A DNA stretch of 64,000 bases from Candidatus Latescibacterota bacterium (GTDB lineage: Bacteria; JAAXHH01), in assembly GCA_012270975.1 (NCBI GenBank), contig JAAXHH010000141.1:874763-938762 (forward strand). The letters run 5' to 3'. The translations under genes were made by a program, and so were the position numbers. Shown piece after piece: positions 28,205 to 36,434 of the stretch (the first letter of the stretch is position 1; the number at the start of each line of letters is the position of its first letter). Under the pieces are notes generated by a model. That model searched no databases. It saw nothing but the letters and a program-made list of their open reading frames with translations, and was not told where the DNA came from.

Positions 28205-29284
28205 ATGGGCTGGCGCGTAGCGGATCATATTACGATCTACCGCGAAGAAGGCTGGTACGGAGCCCATCCGAACATTGTCCGGACGCCCGGTGGGGACCTC
28301 CTGACGCTGTTTCACCGGTCACCCGCCACGGGGTTCAGTCATCACAGCCACCCCCTCTTCGACGTGCGGGCCTGCCGTTCCGCTGACGAAGGGCAGTCCT
28401 GGGGGGCGACTGAACTGGTGACGGCCTACCCGTACGGAGGCGTGATCGATTTCGGGACCCACACGTTTTCCAGCGGCGAGATCTTCCTGCACGCCAGTAC
28501 GGTGGACCTGGTTCTTGCCCAGGCACCGGAAGTCTCCAAGCATACCTGGGTCTCCCGTCCCGGCGTGGGCTTCCATGTGCGATCGACGGACGAAGGGAAA
28601 ACCTGGACACACCCCAAACCTTTTCCACCGCTTCCGGATGCCGTGAATGGCCATCCCGCCTCCCACACCGGTGTATGCAGGAGTGGGCTGCTCGAGCTGC
28701 CGGAGGGGCGCATGCTGCTTCCGGGCAAGGCGACGGACCATCCGGAAGGCAGGCCGCCGTTCTTCGGCATGATGCAATCGTCGACGGACAGCGGGATAAC
28801 CTGGACGTACGCAGGCCGTATCGCCGAGGATGACGTCGCCCATTTCAGCGAACCGGCGATCTACATGACACCATCCGGCAGAATCCTGGTGCTCTTTCGC
28901 TGTCACCCGAACCAGCCGCCCGGACAAGATGTTCACCTCGTTGAAGTGCACTCGGACGACGGCGGCGAAACCTGGTCGCCCTGGCGGTCGACGACCATGC
29001 GGGGATGTCCCGGACATCTGCTGGGATTGCGGGACGGGCGCATCCTGGCCACGGTGGGTACCCGGTGGGAGGGACAGATGGGCTGCATGGCGCGGATCCT
29101 CGATCCCGAGGGCAGCGACCTGGATACTGCCCCGGATATCGTCGTGCGCGCCGATTCCCTGGAGTCGGACTGCGGTTATCCGTGGTCGGTCGAATTGAAT
29201 GACGGCAGGCTACTGGTCGTGTACTATTACGTTTACGAAGACGGCACACGGGGCATTGAGGGATCGGTGCTCGAGGAATACTAA
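28205..29284 (+). CDS. Sialidase-fold (BNR/Asp-box) exo-glycosidase-like protein
   Basis: A 359-aa six-bladed propeller. Four Asp-box repeats (S-x-D-x-G-x-x-W) are visible: SADEGQSW, STDEGKTW, STDSGITW and SDDGGETW. An early Arg in NIVRTPGG could start the arginine triad of sialidases. There is no signal peptide. Many environmental members cleave sugars other than sialic acid, so substrate is open. A PhyH gene follows after 34 nt in the same direction and may share the transcript. Confidence 0.75.
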   Translation: MGWRVADHITIYREEGWYGAHPNIVRTPGGDLLTLFHRSPATGFSHHSHPLFDVRACRSADEGQSWGATELVTAYPYGGVIDFGTHTFSSGEIFLHASTVDLVLAQAPEVSKHTWVSRPGVGFHVRSTDEGKTWTHPKPFPPLPDAVNGHPASHTGVCRSGLLELPEGRMLLPGKATDHPEGRPPFFGMMQSSTDSGITWTYAGRIAEDDVAHFSEPAIYMTPSGRILVLFRCHPNQPPGQDVHLVEVHSDDGGETWSPWRSTTMRGCPGHLLGLRDGRILATVGTRWEGQMGCMARILDPEGSDLDTAPDIVVRADSLESDCGYPWSVELNDGRLLVVYYYVYEDGTRGIEGSVLEEY

Positions 29285-29318
29285 AAGCTTTCGACTAAAA
29301 GACAAACGGGGAACTTCG

Positions 29319-30107
29319 ATGTTTCAACTCGAATCACACCAGAAGGAATTCATGGATACCTTCGGGTACCTGCACTTTCCCGGGCTGCTGAACGACAGGA
29401 TCGGTGAGATTGCAGAAGCCTTCGACAAGCTGCTGAAGAAAAACGGCGGCGACGACCACGAAGGCCTGGAGCGACTGGCCGTGGTGCCCTTCATCAACCA
29501 TGACCCGTACCTGTGCACGCTGCTGGACGATCCCCGCATCCACGGCATCGCCGCTGGCCTGCTGGGCGAGCAGTATCAGTACTGGAACAGCGACGGGAAC
29601 CTCTATGTCGGAGATACGAGATGGCACTCCGATACCCAGTGGCCAGAGCCCATTCGTTTCTACAAGATGGCCATCTACCTGGATCCCATGACGAAGGACT
29701 CCGGTGCGCTCCGGGTCATTCCGGGCAGCCACCGGGCTGGCGAAGGCTACGCGGAAACGGTCCACGAACATCTTTCGGGCAAGAAAGGCGGCTGGGGAGG
29801 GCTCCACGGAAGCGAAGTCCCGGCGGTCGCCGTCGAGACCCGGCCCGGTGACCTGGCCGTTTTCAACCATTCCACCAAGCACAGCGCGTGGGGCGGGGGC
29901 AAGAGAAGGCGTATGTTCACGCTCGTGTTTACAGGACATCACACCGACGGTCCTCCTCTCGAGGCCTTCAAGAAGGTCATCCGGCAACACGGCTATACGA
30001 CGCGGGAAGTATTCGGCGGAGAGGGCGGTCCCTTGCTTTCCACGGCCACGCCCGAACGGTTGCGGCACCTGCAGAACCTGATCACGCACATTCCTAAAGC
30101 GGCTTAG
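29319..30107 (+). CDS. Phytanoyl-CoA dioxygenase (PhyH) family protein 3
   Basis: A 262-aa PhyH oxygenase. Iron ligands lie in TRWHSDTQWP (H, D) and FNHSTKHSAWG (distal His). It is clearly closer to PhyH 7 (50792-51643) than to the others: both begin with a MDTFGYL-type segment and share VGDTRWHSDTQW/VDDTRWHSDTDW and TKHSAWGGG. GGGGA lies 7 nt before the ATG. It is followed after 32 nt by PhyH 4. Confidence 0.88.
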   Translation: MFQLESHQKEFMDTFGYLHFPGLLNDRIGEIAEAFDKLLKKNGGDDHEGLERLAVVPFINHDPYLCTLLDDPRIHGIAAGLLGEQYQYWNSDGNLYVGDTRWHSDTQWPEPIRFYKMAIYLDPMTKDSGALRVIPGSHRAGEGYAETVHEHLSGKKGGWGGLHGSEVPAVAVETRPGDLAVFNHSTKHSAWGGGKRRRMFTLVFTGHHTDGPPLEAFKKVIRQHGYTTREVFGGEGGPLLSTATPERLRHLQNLITHIPKAA

Positions 30108-30139
30108 ATCCGGGGTACCATGAAGAGGATTCTCTGATT

Positions 30140-31096
30140 ATGTCTCTAACGCGGGATCAGTTTCAGCATTTCGTCGACGAAGGATATGTCATAGCGGAAG
30201 GCGCGCTCACTAATGACGACCTGGATCCCGTCATCGAGGGGATCGAAACGTATGTCGATGACCGGGCCCGCGGTCTTTACGCGGAAGGACTGATCACCGA
30301 ACTGCACGAAGGAGAGCCCTTCGAGCGGCGGCTCGCCCGGATCACGCGGGAAAACACCGCGATCTACGACGAGATCGACATCATGCACATGCGGGCCGAA
30401 GCGCTGTTCCGCTTTCTCGGCAACAACCGAATGCTGGACCTGGTGGAGTCCCTCGTCGGTCCCGAAATCACGTGCAGTCCCATCCAGCACCTGCGTGCCA
30501 AGCTGCCGGAGGGCCTGGCAGGCCTATCGGAACACGGCGGGAACGATGAGGGCGGCGAGGAGGCCCTGGCCGCGCGCATCAGGGAAAATGTAGCGCCCTG
30601 GCACCAGGACGCCCAGGTGCACCTCGAGGACGCCGACCCTGTGTTCATTCTCACCGTATGGCTGCCCCTGTGCGACACCGACGAAGGGAACGGTTGCCTG
30701 CAGATCATTCCCCGGGTGCACCACCACCGGACCGTGTACTGGAGTGAAGGATTCGGCATCGAGGACGGAGGATTGCCCGAGGGCGAGGTCCTGTCGCTGC
30801 CGATGAAGAAGGGCGACGTCCTGCTCATGCACAAGCTGATCCCGCACCGGTCCATCCCCAACCGTTCAGGTACGATCCGGTGGAGCCTCGACCTGCGCTA
30901 TCAGCAGACCGGCCTGCCCACGGGACGCTCGTTCTACCCCAACTTCATCGTCCGAAGCCGGCGTCACCCCGAATTCGTGCTGTCGGACTACGCCACCTGG
31001 AATCGCGGCTGGGAAGAGGCGCTGAAGGTCACCGCACAGCGCCCGCCCCGCAAGAACAAACCGACCGAGCCGACGCCGATCCGGATGTACGGATAG
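30140..31096 (+). CDS. Phytanoyl-CoA dioxygenase (PhyH) family protein 4
   Basis: A 318-aa PhyH oxygenase, the longest in the window. Iron ligands are in APWHQDAQVH (H, D) and HKLIPHRSIPNRSG (distal H). An extra segment of about 30 residues (LPEGLAGLSEHGGNDEGGEE) precedes the iron motif. It probably shares an operon with the sialidase-fold gene and PhyH 3. Confidence 0.88.
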   Translation: MSLTRDQFQHFVDEGYVIAEGALTNDDLDPVIEGIETYVDDRARGLYAEGLITELHEGEPFERRLARITRENTAIYDEIDIMHMRAEALFRFLGNNRMLDLVESLVGPEITCSPIQHLRAKLPEGLAGLSEHGGNDEGGEEALAARIRENVAPWHQDAQVHLEDADPVFILTVWLPLCDTDEGNGCLQIIPRVHHHRTVYWSEGFGIEDGGLPEGEVLSLPMKKGDVLLMHKLIPHRSIPNRSGTIRWSLDLRYQQTGLPTGRSFYPNFIVRSRRHPEFVLSDYATWNRGWEEALKVTAQRPPRKNKPTEPTPIRMYG

Positions 31097-31137
31097 GTCC
31101 GACGGCGCGACGTTCCAACCCTTGCGCGACTGCCCGA

Positions 31138-31638
31138 TCAGGCCTTAATCGCGAATCGATATATCCGCCAGTACCCGATCATGTTGCTGACCAGGAACGT
31201 GGTCTCCATGAGCACCGCGACCGGGCTGCCGGCTAAGTAGTTGTGTACCATCCAGGTTACCGCGCAGGCCATGTAGATCAGCCGGACCTTCCGGTCGGAT
31301 TTCTGGAAATTGCCGTAGGTGGGCAGCAGGGAACCGAATAGCGCCAGGATGTCAAGGGGACGTTCGTAGGAGAAGAAGAAACCGGCCACGATCAGCGCCA
31401 TGAACACGTACATCAGGCGCCGGTCGGTCGTAAAGGCCGCCGTGAAAACGCGGACTCCCATGACGACATACAGGGTGCCGGCGCTGTTTCTGCCGAGCAC
31501 GAAGAAGTGGAAGGCGTTCATCAACGCCGAAGCACTCAGCCAGAGCAACACGTTTCGGCGCTTCTTGCACTGGAAGGAGACTACGCCGCAGGTGAAAGCG
31601 ACGGCGGCGAGCGCCTGAGATATGAGGAAGGAATCCAT
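31138..31638 (-). CDS. YgjV-family inner-membrane protein
   Basis: A 166-aa protein with five to six membrane helices that matches the YgjV family of unknown function (FTCGVVSFQCKKRRNVLLWL, NAFHFFVLGRNSAG, LPTYGNFQKSDRKVRLIY). The ATG at 31638 fits the family start; the open frame extends 21 codons upstream without similarity. It converges on PhyH 4. Confidence 0.75.
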   Translation of the reverse strand: MDSFLISQALAAVAFTCGVVSFQCKKRRNVLLWLSASALMNAFHFFVLGRNSAGTLYVVMGVRVFTAAFTTDRRLMYVFMALIVAGFFFSYERPLDILALFGSLLPTYGNFQKSDRKVRLIYMACAVTWMVHNYLAGSPVAVLMETTFLVSNMIGYWRIYRFAIKA

Positions 31639-31806
31639 GCGGTGATTCACCCGGCCGGTTCGTGTCCACGTGCAAAATAAAGACCGTCCGAAGCGGGTCA
31701 AGCCGAATCACCGTCCTTCACTTGACGCGGGACCGGAAAGGGAATAAGGTACCTTACGACCCGTCCAACGTGAACGTCTCCATCGTGACCAACGGATGGT
31801 CCCTCC

Positions 31807-33591
31807 ATGATCACCACTACCCGTGTTGGTCCCTCCATGCGCACAATGGCCCGTACCATTGCCATCGCCGTGATCTTCTCCGTGGCCGCGGCCGGAATCC
31901 TGCGCGTCCTGGGCGGTCCGGCCGTAGACGAGCCTGACGCGCGTTACGTCAATTCCGCGGGCGTCGAACTGCCCCCCGACGCGGCGCCACCCTCGGAGCA
32001 GTACGTCCGCACGTTTCAACTCGACAACACCTACATGGAGTGGTTCCGCACGATCTACAAGGGGACCTACGGCCACCGGATCATCGCGGAACCGCTGATC
32101 CGTTTCGACAAGGATTTCAACCTGATCCCGGCCGCGGCGAACAGCTGGGAACCTGCGGCCGACGGGCTGGGATGGTATTTCTACCTTCGAGACGACCTGG
32201 AGTTCTCCGACGGCAAGCCGCTGACCGCCCACGACTACGTGTTTACCCTGCGGCGTGGCGCCGATCCGGAAAACGCCTACGACGTGGAGTGGTATTACCG
32301 TCCGATCAAGAACTGGGGCCGCGTCGTGGGCCGGGAGCTGCCCCTCGATTCGCTGGGCGTCCACGCGATCGACGACTACATCCTGCTCATCGAGACCGAC
32401 GAACCCTGCGCCTACATGCCGGATCTGATGGTGGACAGCTGGGTCTCACCCCGCCAGGCGGTGGAGAAGTACGGCGACGCCTGGTCCACGAGCCCGGAAA
32501 CCTCCATCGCCAGCGGTCCCTTCTATCTCGAGGAGTGGACCAAGGCAGACCGGGTCGTGCTCAAGGCCAATCCCCGGTACCACGGCGCCGCGCGGCCCTA
32601 CCTAGAGACGCTGATCGCCAAGCTGCACAACGCGTCTACGCCGCCGCCCCTGCTTGCGTCCTACGAGGCCGACGAGGTGGATTTCGGCCTCGTAACGAAC
32701 CACGCCGAGCTCGCCCGGATCAAGACCGATCCGCAGTTGAGCCGGGAGTTGCATTCCTACACGGATTTCGCCACGTATTACCTCACGATGGACACGTACA
32801 ACCCGCCATTCGACAACCTGAAGGTCCGCCAGGCCTTCAGCCACGCCATCGACCGGGAAGCCGTGTGCGAATCGGCGCTCCAGGGTTTCGCGATCCCCGC
32901 TTACTCCATGCTGCCGCCCGGTTTCCCGGCGGAAGCGACGGAAACGCTGAAACCCGTCCAGCGGTACGACCCCGCCCTGGGACGCAAACTGCTTGCCGAA
33001 GCGGGGTATCCGGACGGAAAGGGATTCCCGCGGGTGGAAATGTGGGTCCGGCGCGACGTGCGTCCGGTGCACGAGGCCGGCGAGGCGATTCACGCCATGA
33101 TCAAGCAGAACCTGGGGATCGACCTGGTGGTGCGCAACATGGAGGTCAAGATCTTCATGGACGCGATCAACAGCCACGAGCTTCCCCTGGGTCTCGTCCG
33201 GTTCGGGGCCGACTTCATCGATCCCAGCAGTCTGATGAACCTGTGGCTTTCCTCGGGCCGCCACGCCTGGAAACACGACCTCTTCGACCGGCTCGTGGTC
33301 GAGGCGGGCGGCGTGGTCGGCGACTACCGGAAGCGGATGGACGTCTACCGGCAGGCCGAACGCATCCTGGTGGAAGAAGTGGGCGGCCTCTTCGTGTGGT
33401 ATCCCACGATGAACCAGATCTGGAAATCGAACATCAAGGGAGACGCCCTCGAACCGAACCAGCGGGGCTTCCGGTCCTGGCGGGGCGAGCAGATCGGAAA
33501 CACGGCCTTCACGATCTACATCGCGGAAGAGGTGGAGCAGGACGCCGAGACAAAGGGATTCTGGGAGTGGGTGTTGGGAGGAGGCAGGTAG
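31807..33591 (+). CDS. ABC transporter peptide/solute-binding protein (SBP_bac_5)
   Basis: A 594-aa extracytoplasmic binding protein of the oligopeptide/nickel (family 5) type. An N-terminal hydrophobic segment (TIAIAVIFSVAAAGILRVL) has no lipobox cysteine, so it is a signal peptide or anchor. Family marks include the YEPLIRFD-like AEPLIRFDKDFNLIPAAANSWE, LEFSDGKPLTAHDYVFTLRR, SGPFYLEEW and VRQAFSHAIDREA. No permease or ATPase gene lies next to it, so it must serve a distant ABC system. A second in-frame ATG at 31837 sits in a repeat of the same TGGTCCCTCCATG sequence as the first. Confidence 0.88.
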   Translation: MITTTRVGPSMRTMARTIAIAVIFSVAAAGILRVLGGPAVDEPDARYVNSAGVELPPDAAPPSEQYVRTFQLDNTYMEWFRTIYKGTYGHRIIAEPLIRFDKDFNLIPAAANSWEPAADGLGWYFYLRDDLEFSDGKPLTAHDYVFTLRRGADPENAYDVEWYYRPIKNWGRVVGRELPLDSLGVHAIDDYILLIETDEPCAYMPDLMVDSWVSPRQAVEKYGDAWSTSPETSIASGPFYLEEWTKADRVVLKANPRYHGAARPYLETLIAKLHNASTPPPLLASYEADEVDFGLVTNHAELARIKTDPQLSRELHSYTDFATYYLTMDTYNPPFDNLKVRQAFSHAIDREAVCESALQGFAIPAYSMLPPGFPAEATETLKPVQRYDPALGRKLLAEAGYPDGKGFPRVEMWVRRDVRPVHEAGEAIHAMIKQNLGIDLVVRNMEVKIFMDAINSHELPLGLVRFGADFIDPSSLMNLWLSSGRHAWKHDLFDRLVVEAGGVVGDYRKRMDVYRQAERILVEEVGGLFVWYPTMNQIWKSNIKGDALEPNQRGFRSWRGEQIGNTAFTIYIAEEVEQDAETKGFWEWVLGGGR

Positions 33592-33608
33592 GTGCGGCAA
33601 CGGACAAA

Positions 33609-33848
33609 TCAGACGATATTCAGCATTTTGTTGGCGTAGTCTTTTCCCGATGTCGGAGAAGAAAGGGACCGGCCGGCTCGTCGATAGAGGTCTATGGTTT
33701 CTTCCACGATTCGACATAACCCTGAGAACACTTCCTGCTCGTTCTCCCCATGACACCCACAGTAAAACAGGCCGGGACAACTGCCGACGTAACACTGATC
33801 CTCTTCTGACCATTCCACTATTTTCACATATCGAGAACTCATCTTCAT
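33609..33848 (-). CDS. hicB: HicB-family antitoxin-like protein
   Basis: A 79-aa protein with the partial RNase-H-like HicB fold: YVKIVEWSEEDQCYVGSCPGL is the typical strand-turn-strand opening, followed by an amphipathic helix (EVFSGLCRIVEETIDLY). No C-terminal DNA-binding domain is evident. Its ATG overlaps the TGA of a short upstream frame by 3 nt (ATGA), so the two may be coupled. No recognisable HicA toxin adjoins. Confidence 0.7.
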   Translation of the reverse strand: MKMSSRYVKIVEWSEEDQCYVGSCPGLFYCGCHGENEQEVFSGLCRIVEETIDLYRRAGRSLSSPTSGKDYANKMLNIV

Positions 33849-33997
33849 TTCTGTGATTCCTTGATCGCTACGCGAATGGCCTGTTCCTGATAGCTTCTGG
33901 CATCGTCACCGAGGTGCAAGGAAAGATATCGGTAAAAAACTGTCAAGAAGGATACAAGTTTCTTTTTTACCCGAACGAAATCCTCCTTAGCGGTGTT
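33845..33997 (-). pseudogene. Short open frame or gene remnant coupled to hicB
   Basis: A 50-codon open stretch, closed by a stop at its upstream end, encodes FYRYLSLHLGDDARSYQEQA and ends in AIKESQK with a TGA overlapping the hicB start. No ATG is present; a TTG at 33946 could start a 33-aa peptide. I do not recognise it, and it is not HicA-like. Either a small partner protein or a relic. Confidence 0.3.
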
Positions 33998-34041
33998 TTA
34001 TCTACAACCAACGCGGTAATCTGGCCACCAAAGGACTTTGC

Positions 34042-34596
34042 ATGGCGCACGAAGAGGGACGATGCATCGCGCTCGAAATACACAACGGCAACAGGGATGC
34101 AGTGGCGGACCTGGTGGCGGCATACAAGGACAGGCTCTTCACCTACGCCTTTCATATGCTCGGCGGTTCGGACGACGCCCTCGACATTACACAGGACGCC
34201 TTTGTCAAGGCCTACACCACGCTCACCGGAAAGTACGCCGCAGAGCGCTGCCGGACGCTCGAAATCCGTCCCTGGTTGTATCGCATCGTTCGGAACCTGG
34301 CACTGAACAGGCTGAGATCGCGAAAACGAAAGGAAGCCGCGCTCGCCAGCATGAAGGACGAAGCACCGGCACTGACCTTCGACGCCGGGAACGACCGGAC
34401 AAGGGCGATGCGGACGGCCCTCGAAAAACTGGGAAGGGAGAGCAGAGAACTGATCATCCTGCGATTCATCGAACAATACACCTACGCGGAAATCGCGACG
34501 GTCACCGGCTCATCGGAATCGGCGCTGCGGGGCAAAGTGTACCGTGCGCTACGTAAACTTCGCAGAATCATGGAGGATGGTCCCAGTGGATATTAA
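34042..34596 (+). CDS. ECF-type RNA polymerase sigma factor
   Basis: A 184-aa sigma factor with only regions 2 and 4. Region 2 includes DRLFTYAFHMLGGSDDALDITQDAFVKAY and the -10 recognition part RPWLYRIVRNLALNRLRSRK. Region 4 includes ALEKLGRESRELIILRF and the helix-turn-helix YTYAEIATVTGSSESALRGKVYRALRKLR. AAAGGA lies 7 nt before the ATG. The following gene begins inside its last codons, the classical position for an anti-sigma factor. It should be autoregulatory and depend on the downstream protein for its signal. Confidence 0.9.
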   Translation: MAHEEGRCIALEIHNGNRDAVADLVAAYKDRLFTYAFHMLGGSDDALDITQDAFVKAYTTLTGKYAAERCRTLEIRPWLYRIVRNLALNRLRSRKRKEAALASMKDEAPALTFDAGNDRTRAMRTALEKLGRESRELIILRFIEQYTYAEIATVTGSSESALRGKVYRALRKLRRIMEDGPSGY

Positions 34597-35476
34597 CGAA
34601 GCGAGACAGCACCTGGATCAAATCAGAACCGGCGAGACCGACGATGAGGCAAGCCGGTCCGTGGCGAAACACCTGGAAAGGTGCGCCGATATCCGCGAAG
34701 AGGCCGCTTTTATCGAAAACCTTGCCGCGGAATCACCCAAACTGAAACTGACCGCCCCCGCGGGAATCGAGGAGGAAGTAATGATCAGGATTGCAGACCG
34801 ATACGATGTGATCGACACGGATTTCGGGCAGGCGTACGTGGGATTCACGCCAAAAGGCATTTCGGCGGTGAAACTCGACGTGGAGGAGGACGGCATCTTC
34901 GAATCCTACTACGAAGACAGGCTGGGTCGGACTACGGTCAGAGGTTCGCTGCCTGAAAAGTATGCCGAAGCGATCAAGCGGGCCATAAGAGGAGAGAAGA
35001 TCGCTCAGCCACCCGTTACACTGGAGGGATTGACCGAATTTGAAAAAACCGTGCTGGAGCATTTGGCCAGGATACCGACGGGTGAGGTCCGTCCCTATGC
35101 CTGGCTCGCCCGGGAGGTGGGCAGGCCGAAGGCGATCCGGGCCGTCGGAACGGTCATGGCCCGCAACCCCGTACCCTTCCTGATGCCCTGCCACCGGCTC
35201 GTACCCTCGACCGGAGGCGTCGGAAACTACTACTACGGCCCTGAGATGAAATGGACCCTGCTGGAACGGGAAGGAATTCCGCGGGAGGACCTCGCGAACT
35301 GGAAGCAGCGCGGAGTTCGCTTCATCGGCAGCCGGACGACAGGCATCTACTGTTATCCGACCTGCCGTGACGCCCGGCGGGTCCAGCCGCGGCATCGCCT
35401 GGAATTCAGCAGTACCGAGGACGCGGCGAACGGCGGGTGCCGGCCGTGCAAACACTGCAGGCCGCTGTCGGTTTAG
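34586..35476 (+). CDS. Anti-sigma-like N-terminus fused to MGMT and C-terminal Ada zinc domain
   Basis: From the GTG at 34586 (GGAGG 9 nt upstream) the protein has 296 residues. Residues 1-46 (INEARQHLDQIRTGE, then VAKHLERCADIREEAAFI) resemble the zf-HC2 anti-sigma finger; H9, H29 and C33 are kept but the last Cys is I36. Residues about 66-235 are an O6-alkylguanine-DNA methyltransferase with RAVGTVMARNP and active-site PCHR (C202). Residues 247-294 are an Ada-type methyl-phosphotriester zinc domain: C256, C260, C288 and C291 in GIYCYPTCR and CRPCKHC. In E. coli Ada that domain is N-terminal. The gene overlaps the sigma gene by 11 nt. An ATG at 34577 is possible; a start near 34781 would lose the first domain. 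Confidence 0.8.
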   Translation: MDINEARQHLDQIRTGETDDEASRSVAKHLERCADIREEAAFIENLAAESPKLKLTAPAGIEEEVMIRIADRYDVIDTDFGQAYVGFTPKGISAVKLDVEEDGIFESYYEDRLGRTTVRGSLPEKYAEAIKRAIRGEKIAQPPVTLEGLTEFEKTVLEHLARIPTGEVRPYAWLAREVGRPKAIRAVGTVMARNPVPFLMPCHRLVPSTGGVGNYYYGPEMKWTLLEREGIPREDLANWKQRGVRFIGSRTTGIYCYPTCRDARRVQPRHRLEFSSTEDAANGGCRPCKHCRPLSV

Positions 35477-36306
35477 CGATTGCGCGGAGGAATCCTGTCG
35501 CCAACGGGTCGGGGTATGGGCCTCCAGTAACCCGAGGGATCGCTGCCCCGGCAGATTACAGCCCGGTGGTACTCCGGATAGCGGCCTCGTACGTCCGGCG
35601 GAAGGTACCGTATCGTCAGGCCGCAACGCCGGCGGTTGGATACGTTCGGATCGGACCCGTGCAGCAGCAGGTCGGTGTGCATGGAGATCTGCCCCGCCTT
35701 CATGACGAAGGGCACGGGATCGCCGCCCCACCTGAGCGGATCGTGGACGGTCTGTCCCAGAACGTTCCGTTCGGCTTCCGCGCTGTTCTCGAAGGGGATC
35801 TGTCCGTGGAGGTGGGAACCGGGGATAACCGTCATGGGGCCGTTTTCCTCGTCCACGTCGTCGATGGCCAGCCAGATCGTCACTACCTTGCTCGGAGTCA
35901 GGGGCCAGTACGACGCGTCCTGGTGCCAGCTCACCCGCTGCACGTCGCCCGGCATCTTGCAGAAGTAGTGGGTCATCTCGCAGATCAGCGTCTCCCCGAC
36001 CAGGTCTTCCGCGTAGTCCAGTATCCTCTTGTTCATGGCCAGGTTGTAGATCCCCTCGCAATGCCGCTGCCAGCCGTTGATCGAATAGCTGTTGTACCCT
36101 TCCTTCTCGGCGCGCGCCATCAGGTCTTCGAAGTACAGGCGGTTCTCTGCGGCCTCATGTGGGGTAAATACGTCGAGGGGGCAGAGATACCCGTTTGCGT
36201 TGAAAAAGTCGACCTGTTCCCGGGCAAGCGTTTTGGGGTTCTCGTTTCTTGCCGGGAAAAACCGCAGTTCCCGCTTCATCTCGGGCAGAGCATCGGTGAT
36301 GGGCAT
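35473..36306 (-). CDS. Phytanoyl-CoA dioxygenase (PhyH) family protein 5
   Basis: A 277-aa PhyH oxygenase. Iron ligands are in QRVSWHQDASYWPL (H, D) and TDLLLHGSDPN (distal H), and the 2-oxoglutarate Arg is probably in NRRRCGLTIRY. This WHQD-A-YWPL with LLHGS pattern is the best-conserved PhyH subtype in the window. GGGGA lies 7 nt before the ATG at 36306; the open frame reaches 37 codons further. Its stop overlaps the end of the sigma-linked gene by 4 nt. Confidence 0.9.
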   Translation of the reverse strand: MPITDALPEMKRELRFFPARNENPKTLAREQVDFFNANGYLCPLDVFTPHEAAENRLYFEDLMARAEKEGYNSYSINGWQRHCEGIYNLAMNKRILDYAEDLVGETLICEMTHYFCKMPGDVQRVSWHQDASYWPLTPSKVVTIWLAIDDVDEENGPMTVIPGSHLHGQIPFENSAEAERNVLGQTVHDPLRWGGDPVPFVMKAGQISMHTDLLLHGSDPNVSNRRRCGLTIRYLPPDVRGRYPEYHRAVICRGSDPSGYWRPIPRPVGDRIPPRNR

Positions 36307-36434
36307 GTTCGGTCCCCGTTCTGAAGTACGAATGATGGTCGTAAACAGGTTTCGCCGGTCAGGAAAATCTCCGTAGTAAATATACCGGCACAAATCCCTT
36401 GAGACAACCCTTTGCATAGCTTAAATAACCATGT

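Noticed and set aside
34544..34586. ATG at 34544 as start of the sigma-linked fusion
   Set aside because: No ribosome binding site; GGAGG is suitably spaced only from the GTG at 34586.
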